Below are positions 32,533 through 40,043 of a stretch of 42,904 nucleotides of DNA, piece after piece (position 1 is the first letter of the stretch; each line of letters starts with the position of its first letter). Below the pieces are notes generated by a model. That model was not told where the DNA came from, ran no database searches, and was given only the letters and a program-made list of their open reading frames with translations. Where the stretch lies: positions 1 through 42,904 of the forward strand of contig JAPKMO010000026.1 of the NCBI GenBank assembly GCA_026645945.1. The letters are read 5' to 3'. The DNA comes from Anaerolineae bacterium. Lineage in GTDB: Bacteria > Chloroflexota > Anaerolineae > Aggregatilineales > Phototrophicaceae. The position numbers and the translations under genes are program-made.

Positions 32533-33081
32533 ATGGCTGCACAGGTTGAAACCCGCATGACCGCCGCCGAGTTTTTCGAGCTGCCGGAATCATCGCTGCC
32601 GGTTGAATTGCTGGATGGAGAGGTTCTGATGAGTCCTGCGCCGGAATTGGGGCACCAAGACATTGTATTGCAGACAGCACTCGCGCTAAAAAGTCTGGTC
32701 ACAGAGGGCAAGATCTATATCGCGCCGGTGGATGTTTATCTGGACGAGTTTAACATCGTGCAGCCGGACGTGCTGTGGCTGGCGGCGGAAAGCACCTGCC
32801 TGCCGGTGGAAGGAAAATACCTGCGCGGCGCGCCCGATCTGGTGGTGGAAGTGTTTTCGCCGGGTAGCATCAGCCGGGATAAAAAGAAGAAGTTCGGGCT
32901 GTACGAAAAACACGGCGTGCGCGAATACTGGATGCTCGACCCACAGGAGCGGTACATCGAAGTGCAGCGGCTAGACGGCGGGCGCTTCACGCTGCAAGGG
33001 GTATACGAGCCGGACGATTCGTTTGAATCGGCGGCCCTGGGCGGAAAAGTCGTTGAGGTGAAGAGCTTGTTCGGGGGGTAA
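32533..33081 (+). CDS. Uma2-family (DUF820) putative PD-(D/E)XK nuclease
   Basis: Second Uma2 protein of the window, 182 aa. Seen: VELLDGEVLMSPAPELGHQD (catalytic Glu region and conserved His), NIVQPDVLWLA (Asp), PDLVVEVFSPGS (Glu) and RDKKKKFGLYEKHGVREYWM (Lys and the family helix). Nuclease activity of this family is predicted, not shown. Only distant resemblance to the copy at 12778, so this is not a recent duplication. RBS AAAGGA. A 2TM-type membrane protein follows by 6 bp. Confidence 0.87.
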   Translation: MAAQVETRMTAAEFFELPESSLPVELLDGEVLMSPAPELGHQDIVLQTALALKSLVTEGKIYIAPVDVYLDEFNIVQPDVLWLAAESTCLPVEGKYLRGAPDLVVEVFSPGSISRDKKKKFGLYEKHGVREYWMLDPQERYIEVQRLDGGRFTLQGVYEPDDSFESAALGGKVVEVKSLFGG

Positions 33082-33087
33082 TGCCGG

Positions 33088-33867
33088 ATGGACGGCGACT
33101 ATTCGACTTATCTGGATTATAAGGAAATCCGCCGGCGGGTGGAGCGGCGTCTCAAACAGGGCGGCGGCCTGCTGGCGCATATGCTGCTGTACCTGCTGGC
33201 CGTCCCGGCGGTGGTGCTGTCAAATGCCTACCTCAGTTACACTTATTTTTCGTTTGGCAGCGCGCGTTTCTACGAAGTTTATGTCAGCCCCGCTGTCGGC
33301 ATTCCCTTCGCCATCTGGGGTCTGGTGCTGCTGGCCCATGCGTTTCGGGTCTACCGCCGCTCCGGCGCCTTCGGCGAAGCGCGTGAGCAGGCCGTAGAAG
33401 CCGAACTGCGCGCACGGCTGGCGGCAGACGATACAACGCTGCTGGCCGACTCCCGGCGGGCGTTCCGCGTTCACAGCCTGCTGGTGGAGGATATTCAATC
33501 CCGGTCAGGCATGGTGAATTCCTTGCTGCTGGTTTCGGCTGTCAACGCCCTGGTGTGGGTGATGTGGGCGCTGGCAGGGGCAAACACGCCTTCTGCCTGG
33601 CTGGGGGCAGTACTCGTCGGGCCGGTAGTGCTGCTGCCGCTGCTGGTTTTGAACGGCAGCGCCCGCCGCCGCCAGGAAAAAAAGCTGATACGCGCGCTGG
33701 CCGATTGGACTGTGCCGCCGCCGTACATCAAACGCAAGCGGCAGACGCCGGATTATGCCGGAGCCTATGCCGGGCGCCTGAGCGATGACGGGGAAGATGG
33801 GGAACTGGTGGACTGGGAGGATAACGAGTATTCAACGAACGACCGTAAAACAAAACAAGACCTGTAG
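33088..33867 (+). CDS. 2TM-domain membrane protein
   Basis: 259 aa. Looks like two copies of the 2TM unit (PF13239-like): YKEIRRRVERRLKQGGGLLA with helices LLAHMLLYLLAVPAVVLSNA and VGIPFAIWGLVLLAHAFRVY, then a charged link and a second pair (MVNSLLLVSAVNALVWVMWA; LGAVLVGPVVLLPLLVL). Basic C-terminal region then an acidic tail. Function unknown; in other proteins this unit adjoins signalling domains. Follows Uma2 by 6 bp. Confidence 0.75.
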   Translation: MDGDYSTYLDYKEIRRRVERRLKQGGGLLAHMLLYLLAVPAVVLSNAYLSYTYFSFGSARFYEVYVSPAVGIPFAIWGLVLLAHAFRVYRRSGAFGEAREQAVEAELRARLAADDTTLLADSRRAFRVHSLLVEDIQSRSGMVNSLLLVSAVNALVWVMWALAGANTPSAWLGAVLVGPVVLLPLLVLNGSARRRQEKKLIRALADWTVPPPYIKRKRQTPDYAGAYAGRLSDDGEDGELVDWEDNEYSTNDRKTKQDL

Positions 33868-33871
33868 CAGA

Positions 33872-33967
33872 TCACAGGTTGTTGATTTCTTCTTCGATGA
33901 TTCCTCGGATTTCGTCGGGTGATATAGCTTCCTGCTGAGATTTGGGATAAATCCAGGGCAATTGCAT
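33872..33967 (-). CDS. Possible gene remnant or small ORF beside a palindromic element
   Basis: 31 codons from an ATG at 33967: MQLPWIYPKSQQEAISPDEI followed by RGIIEEEINNL. The acidic helical end looks protein-like. The frame continues upstream through the palindromic element at 34001-34061, where it no longer looks like protein, so this may be the tail of a gene cut by the element. No RBS. Low confidence. Confidence 0.2.
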   Translation of the reverse strand: MQLPWIYPKSQQEAISPDEIRGIIEEEINNL

Positions 33968-34000
33968 ATCATGCCAGGTTCGGAGCCATAAAGGGTTATG

Positions 34001-34061
34001 GTGGTTCGTAGGGGCGCAAGGCCTTGCGCCCCTACCCGCGAAACGGCCTTTATCGAACCAC
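34001..34061. repeat. Palindromic element with outer inverted ends
   Basis: Core: a perfect 28-bp palindrome at 34008-34035, each arm GTAGGGGCGCAAGG. Outer ends GTGGTTCG (34001-34008) and CGAACCAC (34054-34061) are also perfectly inverted. The GTAGGGGCG start resembles the stem at 7869-7894. The right end supplies the last three codons of the adjacent toxin gene. Confidence 0.75.
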
Positions 34062-34382
34062 AATGACCTTTTGAAAACCCATTAAGCTTTCATATGCGAT
34101 TGCCCTAGTATAAATCGTCACCAGCAGCAGCAGAGTCGGCAGGTGGATATAATAAATAATGCGATAGCCGCCTCGTGTTCCTCGTTGGGCATCGCTGTTA
34201 GCCACGCATACTTTGTAGATCGTATAACCGCTGCCAGGAATTTGATCGCCGGGTGTTTCGCCTTTTGCCAAATGGTCGGTAATGGTGCTGACATCGCGGC
34301 GGATGTTCGGGTATTTTTTAGCAAGCCGTTTGATATTACGCCTGAACACGCGCCCAAAGACGACTTTAATCTTCGTCGTCAT
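34050..34382 (-). CDS. RelE/ParE-superfamily toxin
   Basis: 110 aa from the ATG at 34382. Seen: [20 protein letters not shown] (typical N-terminal helices), [20 protein letters not shown] (loop before the central strand), then [20 protein letters not shown] with basic residues and [18 protein letters not shown], the closing strands. RelE members cut mRNA on the ribosome, ParE members poison gyrase; this one cannot be assigned. Overlaps the antitoxin gene by 17 nt. Its last codons (VVR-stop) come from the end of the palindromic element at 34001-34061. Confidence 0.8.
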   Translation of the reverse strand: MTTKIKVVFGRVFRRNIKRLAKKYPNIRRDVSTITDHLAKGETPGDQIPGSGYTIYKVCVANSDAQRGTRGGYRIIYYIHLPTLLLLVTIYTRAIAYESLMGFQKVIVVR

Positions 34383-34695
34383 CGTCGTACAGCCCGTCCC
34401 ACAGCTCCTCAACCGGGTACACACGCCCGGCTTTCATATCCCGTAACGATTCGCGGATGGCTTCCGCCAGGTCTACGGGTTCGTCATCCTCGATGAGCCT
34501 ATCAACTATCGCATCATGGATTTCTTCAACGTCCAGCGTATAACGACGGGCGATCTCGCGTGCCACGTCCAGCGACGTAAGCAGCGGCGTTTCTGTCGGC
34601 CAGTCGAGATGAAAACAGGCGACTGCCACGCCGTTATCAAAATAAACGTTGGGTGTAATCATGATTTTATGACCGCCAACCACAATAACAGGCAT
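34366..34695 (-). CDS. Putative antitoxin
   Basis: 109 aa. The C-terminal half ([20 protein letters not shown] then VEELWDGL) has the look of RelB/YefM-type antitoxin tails; the very acidic end DDDDED would suit binding a basic toxin. The N-terminal part ([20 protein letters not shown]) is not a recognised DNA-binding domain. Excellent RBS AAGGAGG 5 nt before the ATG at 34695. Placed before the toxin and overlapping it, the usual order. Confidence 0.7.
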   Translation of the reverse strand: MPVIVVGGHKIMITPNVYFDNGVAVACFHLDWPTETPLLTSLDVAREIARRYTLDVEEIHDAIVDRLIEDDEPVDLAEAIRESLRDMKAGRVYPVEELWDGLYDDDDED

Positions 34696-34710
34696 TTTAA
34701 CCTCCTTTCT

Positions 34711-35451
34711 TCACACCATGCTCTCACCGCCGTCTACATTGATGGCCTGCCCGGTGATAAAACGCGCCGCGTCGGAGCATAAAAACAGTACCACACCGGC
34801 GATGTCGTCCGGGCTGCCCCAGCGCGCCTGGGCGTTGGGCGGCGCGGCTTCCGGCGGGGGTTTGTCTTCGGCCACATGGCCGGGGCAGACGGCGTTGACG
34901 CGGATTCCGGCGGGCGCGAGTTCGCGGGCAAGCTGGCGCGTCAGGCCGACCAAACCGGTTTTGCTGGCGACATAAGCCGCGCCTTCCGGCAGGGGGGCGG
35001 GATGCCCGGCGGTTGAAGCGACGTTGACGATGATGCCGCCGCCTTCGTCGGCCATCACGCGGCCTAAAAGCTGGCTGCAAAAAAACGCGCCGGTCAGGTT
35101 CACGTCCAGCGCGCGCCGCCAGTCCCACTCGTCCAACCTGAGCGCCGGGCCGGTTTTAAACACTCCCGCCGCATTGACCAGAATGGTAATCCGCCCGAAG
35201 GCGTCGCGACCGGCCTCGATCAGCGCCGCCGCCTGGAAACGATTCGATATATCCGCCTGCCAGGGCAGCGCCCGCCCCCCGGCGGCGGAAATTTCCTGCG
35301 CCACCCGCTCGGCGCGGTCGGGGTTTAGGTCATTGACGATTACCGATGCGCCGGCTGCCGCCAGCGCCCGCGCTGCCGCCCGCCCGATGTCTGCGCCCGC
35401 GCCGGTGACGAGGGCAGCCTGTCCGTCCAGGTTAACGTGAAAATTCGTCAA
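34711..35451 (-). CDS. SDR-family oxidoreductase
   Basis: Classical short-chain dehydrogenase. Seen: cofactor motif TGAGADIG (residues 16-23), VNDLN, NAAGVF, catalytic SxxxYxxxK region (NVASTAGHPAPLPEGAAYVASK), and the terminal NVDGGESMV. 246 aa. The start codon is TTG at 35451, overlapping the TGA of the hydrolase gene (TTGA), so translation is coupled. No RBS of its own. Substrate unknown; closest in style to FabG-like 3-oxoacyl or sugar dehydrogenases. Confidence 0.9.
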   Translation of the reverse strand: MTNFHVNLDGQAALVTGAGADIGRAAARALAAAGASVIVNDLNPDRAERVAQEISAAGGRALPWQADISNRFQAAALIEAGRDAFGRITILVNAAGVFKTGPALRLDEWDWRRALDVNLTGAFFCSQLLGRVMADEGGGIIVNVASTAGHPAPLPEGAAYVASKTGLVGLTRQLARELAPAGIRVNAVCPGHVAEDKPPPEAAPPNAQARWGSPDDIAGVVLFLCSDAARFITGQAINVDGGESMV

Positions 35452-36134
35452 ACAGTTTGCAGCCAGTCGGTGATGGTATTCCGCACGCCAAAATGCAGAC
35501 GGTTGGTACGAGGATCAATCAGCATCCGGTCGGCATAGGGAGCGACATAGTAGGATGCGCCGTGTTTGTAGGCCGCGTTGTGGGTGTCGCAAACTGTTTT
35601 GCCGAGCTTCTGCCAGGGATTCCAGTCGTTCTGGCCGACCACGATCAGCAGCCGGGATTCGATGGCGAGGGCTTCTTCTTCGCCGAGGGTGTTGGTCGCC
35701 AGGATCACGCCGTAGGGCGGCTGGACGCGCGCGAACAGCCCGAAGGAACTGCCCAAAAGCCCCGTCCCGGCGTCCTGAGCCAGGATGATGACGCGCCGGC
35801 GGTCAATACGGGGCTGTTCCAGGGCGACTTCGTAGGCGTTCACGGCGTCCTGGGTGGTCGAGCCGCGCCCGCCGGCGCCGCTGCGCCCGGTGCCGCGTTT
35901 GTCCCACCGAAAAACAGCGTAACCGGCCTCTAAACCGATGTCGGCAAAAGCCTGATACCCGCTGCGATCATCGCTTCCGGCATGGTGCAGGATGAAGATG
36001 AGGGGGAAGGTGCGAGAACCCGTAGGCGGTGCAGGGTAATCCAACTGGCCGGCCAGTCGCACGCCGTCGCCGGCAAAAACCAACTCGTGCGTATAACCTG
36101 TTTTGACGCTTTCCAGAACGTAATTCGATGCCAT
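35448..36134 (-). CDS. Alpha/beta hydrolase with Asp at the nucleophile elbow
   Basis: 228 aa. Alpha/beta-hydrolase fold of the dienelactone-hydrolase kind: FPLIFILHHAGSD (oxyanion HHAG), YAVFRWDKRGTGRSGAG, strand VIILAQDAGTGLLGSS, LLIVVGQNDW (acid strand) and a late His (RLHFGV). At the nucleophile elbow the sequence is AQDAG, with Asp where most have Ser, as in haloalkane dehalogenases and epoxide hydrolases. ATG 36134 is chosen because GGAG sits 6 nt upstream; the ATG at 36146 lacks an RBS. Coupled to the SDR gene. Confidence 0.8.
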   Translation of the reverse strand: MASNYVLESVKTGYTHELVFAGDGVRLAGQLDYPAPPTGSRTFPLIFILHHAGSDDRSGYQAFADIGLEAGYAVFRWDKRGTGRSGAGGRGSTTQDAVNAYEVALEQPRIDRRRVIILAQDAGTGLLGSSFGLFARVQPPYGVILATNTLGEEEALAIESRLLIVVGQNDWNPWQKLGKTVCDTHNAAYKHGASYYVAPYADRMLIDPRTNRLHFGVRNTITDWLQTV

Positions 36135-36346
36135 GGGTTTCTCCATCCATCATGATTCGAGAACAAATTGGTGGAAAGCTCAAACAAACTTATTCGCTAT
36201 TAAATTTTTTGCGCCGCATGGCAGGATAAGTATATCTACAATAGCGCGTTTCTGCACGTGGGACTTCGGTAATCTGCACAACTTTATCAGGAGTTTAAAG
36301 AAAGCCCAAATCCTGTTGAAATTTCGGCTTCCGGTTTACTTGCTTG

Positions 36347-36375
36347 TTGACAGCTTAGAACGCTCGTGCTAACCT
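36347..36375 (+). promoter_or_regulatory. Probable promoter of the NurA operon
   Basis: TTGACA (36347-36352), 17-bp spacer, TAACCT (36370-36375). It is in the AT-rich 291-bp gap 36135-36425, which otherwise holds no recognisable gene. Confidence 0.5.
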
Positions 36376-36425
36376 ATGATGTACATAAATGAAACGTAAT
36401 TAAAATATAAACATCTGAGGGAACG

Positions 36426-37649
36426 TTGGCGCTCGAATTTAACAAACTGGTGGATCAACTGCTGAAACTGCGGCGGATGCTGGCGGAATGGGACTTCGAC
36501 AAAAGCAGCCGCCTGCAAGTGGCGATCAACCGATTTTATGCCGCGACCGACCTGGACGCTATCCACGAACGTATTCGCCTGACGCGCCAGCCGGAAGTGA
36601 GCGGCTACCGGGGCGCGGCCCCGCTCGACCCGCCCTATCATGAGGTCATCTGCCAGACCTTCCCGACGCCGCCCGCGCCGGAAAGCGCCACGCTGGTAGC
36701 TGCCGATGGCTCGCAGGTGTACCCCAACGATCAGACGCCGCTGCCGTATTTCCTCATCAATACAGGGCTGTTTGTTTACCATCACGGCGACGACCGCCGC
36801 CCGGAGGCCTTCACGCTGCCCCGGCTGTTTTTCCACCCCGATCATGTGCATGACGCCGGCGGGCGGCTGCTGACCAACCGCACCATAGACGCCAGGCGCA
36901 CCGTCAGCGAAATGCGGGAACTGGCGCGCACCGCCTGGGAGCAGCGCGGCGAGGCCCGCCCGCTGGTGGCGCTGTACGATAATCATCTGCTCTTTTGGGC
37001 GCACGCCGATGTGACCGGCCACCTGGAACTGATGCGCGGGTATCTGGGGGCGCTGGTACACCTGCACGACGCCGGGGCGATCCTGGCCGGTTATGTGGAT
37101 AACCCCATGCGAAGCCGCGTGGTGATGCGTCTGCTGCATCTGCTGAGTCTGTCCGACGACCAGGTGCGCCATTCCGACCTCAGCGCCGGGGGCGAGCTGC
37201 AAGGGCTGCGCGATATTCACCTGTTCGACGCGGTTTTAGAGCCGGGCGAACGTTCCGCCCTGATGGTGCAAAACTCGCCGCGCAACCTGCTGTACAAAAA
37301 ACGCGGCGTCAGTTACGAAATCGCCTTCTTTTACCTTAAAGTATCGTCCGGCTACCGCGAGTCCATCGTGCGGGTGGATGTGCCGATGTGGGTGGCGCGC
37401 GATAAACAAATGGTGGACGACCTGCACGCGCTGCTGGTGGTGCAGTGCCAGCTTCAGGGGCGCAACCCGTACCCCTACGCGCTGACCCGCGCCGACGAAC
37501 TGGCTTACGTGAGCAGCAGGGACAAACACAAACTGGATGAAATGATCGGGCTGGAACTGCGTACCAAAGGCATCGAGCCGCGTTACTTCTCCGCCAAAGC
37601 GTGGGGCAAAGAACTGGCGCGCAGCCTCAAACGCCAGCATGAGTTATAG
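36426..37649 (+). CDS. nurA: NurA-domain nuclease
   Basis: NurA (PF09376) is a 5'-3' nuclease that acts with the HerA translocase in DNA-end resection and repair. Seen: the catalytic Asp in LVAADGSQVYPN, VALYDNHLLFW, LAGYVDNPMRSRVV (second conserved Asp), and DVPMWVARDKQMVDDLHALL near the end. 407 aa. TTG start with GAGGGA upstream. The HAS-barrel gene starts 11 bp downstream. No HerA ATPase gene is in the window. Confidence 0.88.
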   Translation: MALEFNKLVDQLLKLRRMLAEWDFDKSSRLQVAINRFYAATDLDAIHERIRLTRQPEVSGYRGAAPLDPPYHEVICQTFPTPPAPESATLVAADGSQVYPNDQTPLPYFLINTGLFVYHHGDDRRPEAFTLPRLFFHPDHVHDAGGRLLTNRTIDARRTVSEMRELARTAWEQRGEARPLVALYDNHLLFWAHADVTGHLELMRGYLGALVHLHDAGAILAGYVDNPMRSRVVMRLLHLLSLSDDQVRHSDLSAGGELQGLRDIHLFDAVLEPGERSALMVQNSPRNLLYKKRGVSYEIAFFYLKVSSGYRESIVRVDVPMWVARDKQMVDDLHALLVVQCQLQGRNPYPYALTRADELAYVSSRDKHKLDEMIGLELRTKGIEPRYFSAKAWGKELARSLKRQHEL

Positions 37650-37660
37650 GAACAAACAGG

Positions 37661-38299
37661 ATGGCAGCAGCAGATTTATCTTCAGCAAACATGGTCGGAC
37701 GGGTGCTGCGCGCCAGCACGCGCGGTTTTACCTGCGGCACGCAGAGCAACAAAGTCGGCGACCGGCACGACTTTGGGGCATTCGTCAGCGCACCGATTGC
37801 CAACGACGACTCGGTGCAGGCGGTTGGTTTGATTTACGCCGTCGAAATTAAAGACGATATGCTGGTGAGCGAGTTGGTGATGGCCGAGGCGGTCAACAGC
37901 AGCATCATGCGCGACCAGCGCGAAAACCGGATGGTTCCGCTGGAGATTAGCGTCCTCAGCATCGGTTATATCTACCGGGAAACCATCGTCCACAGCCTGC
38001 CGCCGCGCCCGCCGATGACGCTTTCCCCGGTTGAACTGTGTTCCAACGAGGTGGTGTATGCCTTCACCCAGCGCCTGGACTTTTTGCCGCTGGCGCTGAA
38101 CGCTTCCGAAGTGCCGTCGGATGATCTGCTGGGGGCGGCCATCCGCTATGCGGCGCGGGCGTACCCCGAAAACGAGCAGTATGATTTTCTGGTGCGCTGT
38201 GGGCGCGAGATCGCCCGGCAGCTTTCCCACGATCTCAAACGGCTGGAACACGTTCTGGCCTTGATTCGCCCCTCCAACGGCGCGCATAATAACCGCTGA
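37661..38299 (+). CDS. HAS-barrel domain protein (HerA-associated)
   Basis: 212 aa. N-terminal part (MVGRVLRASTRGFTCGTQSN to VGLIYAVEIKDDM) fits the HAS barrel, the beta-barrel found at the N-terminus of HerA and thought to mediate contact with NurA or ring assembly. The rest (ISVLSIGYIYRETIVHSLPP, VELCSNEVVYAFTQRLDFLP, FLVRCGREIARQLSHDLKRL) is the stand-alone extension seen with nurA in other bacteria. There is no Walker A motif. It sits 11 bp after nurA and its stop codon lies inside a hairpin that also holds the next start codon. Confidence 0.78.
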   Translation: MAAADLSSANMVGRVLRASTRGFTCGTQSNKVGDRHDFGAFVSAPIANDDSVQAVGLIYAVEIKDDMLVSELVMAEAVNSSIMRDQRENRMVPLEISVLSIGYIYRETIVHSLPPRPPMTLSPVELCSNEVVYAFTQRLDFLPLALNASEVPSDDLLGAAIRYAARAYPENEQYDFLVRCGREIARQLSHDLKRLEHVLALIRPSNGAHNNR

Positions 38300-38331
38300 A
38301 ACCTTCGACCACGCAGGAGCGGTTATTATGC
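38284..38331 (+). promoter_or_regulatory. Stem-loop joining the HAS-barrel stop codon and the next start codon
   Basis: GCATAATAACCGCT (38284-38297) pairs perfectly with AGCGGTTATTATGC (38318-38331): 14 bp, loop 20 nt. The 5' arm contains the first base of the TGA stop (38297-38299); the 3' arm contains the ATG of the next gene (38328-38330) and part of its AGGAG (38315-38319). No T run follows, so it is not a terminator. Confidence 0.8.
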
Positions 38332-38744
38332 TTGCTTATATCGCCGGCCCGCTGTTCAATGAGGGCGAACGCTGGTTTGACGAACAGATTGAAGCCTGCG
38401 TGCGCCGCGCCGGGCTGCAAACCTTCCTGCCGCACCGCGACGGCGACCTGTCCCTGCGCGAAAAGCGGGATGTCCGGCGCATCTTCGAGGAAGACCGCGC
38501 CGCAGTTGACCGCGCCGATGTGGTGGTTGCCAACCTGAACGGCATCACCACCGATGACGGCACAGCCTGGGAACTGGGTTACGCTTATGCGAAGGGCAAA
38601 CATCTGGTCGGCCTGTATACCGACTGGCGCTTGCAGTTCCCGATGCAGACCGTCAACCTGATGCTGGAATGTTCACTGGATAAGCTGGTGCGCTCGCTCG
38701 ACGAACTGGAAGCCTACCTGCGCGAGTATGCGGCAGGCCGGTAA
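38328..38744 (+). CDS. Nucleoside 2-deoxyribosyltransferase-family protein
   Basis: 138 aa, PF05014 type. Seen: start YIAGPLFNEGERWFDEQIEA, catalytic-region EDRAAVDRADVVVANLNG and the nucleophile motif DDGTAWELGYAYAKGKHLVG (Glu). Known members swap the base of deoxynucleosides or hydrolyse nucleotides for salvage or clean-up. AGGAG 8 nt before the ATG, but the ATG and part of the RBS lie in the 3' arm of a strong hairpin, so translation probably depends on ribosomes finishing the HAS-barrel gene. Confidence 0.87.
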   Translation: MLAYIAGPLFNEGERWFDEQIEACVRRAGLQTFLPHRDGDLSLREKRDVRRIFEEDRAAVDRADVVVANLNGITTDDGTAWELGYAYAKGKHLVGLYTDWRLQFPMQTVNLMLECSLDKLVRSLDELEAYLREYAAGR

Positions 38745-38760
38745 TCATTAAGATTTTATC

Positions 38761-38830
38761 TGTAAACCCACCAGACAGCGGGCTTAAGCTCACTGTTCTG
38801 CTATCAGATCAATCGGTTTACGGATAGATA
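38761..38830. repeat. Degenerate MITE-like element, copy 4
   Basis: Between the deoxyribosyltransferase gene and the converging reductase gene. GTAAACCCACC at the left, GACAGCGGGCTTAAGCTCAC in the middle, and CGGTTTACGGAT at the right recall the copies at 16518 and 27378, but the ends have drifted. Confidence 0.45.
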
Positions 38831-38850
38831 CTAAACCGGCCACAGGGCTG

Positions 38851-39882
38851 CTACCGGGGGCGGCGGTCTATTTTATCGAACGTCGCGCCGAAGATATAAC
38901 GGTTGCCGTCCAGAAAACCATGCGGGAAACCCAGTTCGAGCTGGCTTACCGCATCCAGGCGTTCGAGCTGGTCGGCGGAAAGCTGCCATTCCAGGACGGC
39001 CAGGTTATCTTCAAGCTGCGCCGCCGACCGCGCCCCCAGGATGGGGATGATCGCCGCGCGGTGCTGCTGCTGGCGCGCCCAGTTGATGGCTACCTGCGCC
39101 ATCGAGCGCCCGGTTTCTTCGGCGATCTTTTTCACTTCCAGCACAACGGCGTTGGCTTTTTCGCTCAGATTCAGGCGGTCGGGGTTCAGGCGGGTGGCTT
39201 CTGCCGGCTGGTTTAAAAATTTGCCGGTCAGGATGCCGGCTTCCAGCAGCCCCCAGGGCATGACGGTCATGTCCCAGTGACGCGCCATCGGCAGCAGGTC
39301 GCGTTCGATGGCGCGGTCGAGCAGTGAATAAGGAAGCTGCAAACCGATGAAAGGCGACCAACCGCGTAATGTCGCCAGCGTATTGGCTTCGGCCACGATG
39401 TAAGCGGGCGAGTCGGAAACCGCGACGTACAGCACCTTGCCAGCGCGCACCAGGTCATCCAGGCCGCGCATCACCTCCTCGACCGGTGTCAGGTAGTCCC
39501 ACATATGCAGATAGTACAGGTCGAGGTAATCCGTTCGCAGGCGGCGCAGGCTGCGTTCGACCGACTGCATCATGTTCTTGCGGCTGTTGCCGCCGGAGTT
39601 GGGGTCGGTCGAGTCCGGGCGGGTGAGGCTGTATTTGGTGGCGACGACAAAACGCTGGCGTCCCGCCGACTCCAGGAACTCGCCCAGGAATTCCTCGGCT
39701 GTGCCGTCGGTATAATTGACCGACGTATCAATGAAATTACCGCCCCGGTCGGCGAACAGGTCGAACTGGCGGCGGCTTTCGTCTTTCGACGCGCCCCAGC
39801 CCCAGGTTTCGCCAAAGGTCATCGTCCCCAGGCACAGTTCGGAAACGCGCAGGCCGCTTTTGCCCAAAAGTTTATAACGCAT
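38851..39882 (-). CDS. Aldo/keto reductase
   Basis: 343 aa AKR with a complete tetrad: Asp and Tyr in FIDTSVNYTDG, Lys in VVATKYSLT, His in LYYLHMWDY. GLLEAGILTGKF and IIPILGARSAAQLEDNL are the cofactor-binding loops. YajO/Tas-like rather than close to the MerR-linked reductase at 14486. RBS AAAGGA about 9 nt upstream. Single gene, no regulator beside it. Substrate unknown. Confidence 0.92.
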   Translation of the reverse strand: MRYKLLGKSGLRVSELCLGTMTFGETWGWGASKDESRRQFDLFADRGGNFIDTSVNYTDGTAEEFLGEFLESAGRQRFVVATKYSLTRPDSTDPNSGGNSRKNMMQSVERSLRRLRTDYLDLYYLHMWDYLTPVEEVMRGLDDLVRAGKVLYVAVSDSPAYIVAEANTLATLRGWSPFIGLQLPYSLLDRAIERDLLPMARHWDMTVMPWGLLEAGILTGKFLNQPAEATRLNPDRLNLSEKANAVVLEVKKIAEETGRSMAQVAINWARQQQHRAAIIPILGARSAAQLEDNLAVLEWQLSADQLERLDAVSQLELGFPHGFLDGNRYIFGATFDKIDRRPR

Positions 39883-39993
39883 AATACAGTTTTCCTTTGT
39901 TGATTTGAGCCGCTTAAATCGCGCAGAACCATCTTACGCAGTTATGGCCGCCCGCGCACCAGACAAAAGACCAGTAGGAATGCCCCGGACGCG

Positions 39994-40023
39994 CAAAAAA
40001 CGGGACACGCAAAAGCGTGTCCC
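39994..40023 (-). terminator. Rho-independent terminator of the M24-fold gene
   Basis: On the minus strand GGGACACGC (40023-40015) and GCGTGTCCC (40010-40002) form a perfect 9-bp stem with loop TTTT, followed by GTTTTTTG. It lies 20 bp after the stop codon at 40044. Confidence 0.9.
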
Positions 40024-40043
40024 TGTGCATTCGTTCGCGTGGG

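Noticed and set aside
36133..36372. 79-aa open frame in the gap before nurA
   Set aside because: No RBS, overlaps the start of the hydrolase on the other strand and the nurA promoter, and shows no recognisable pattern.
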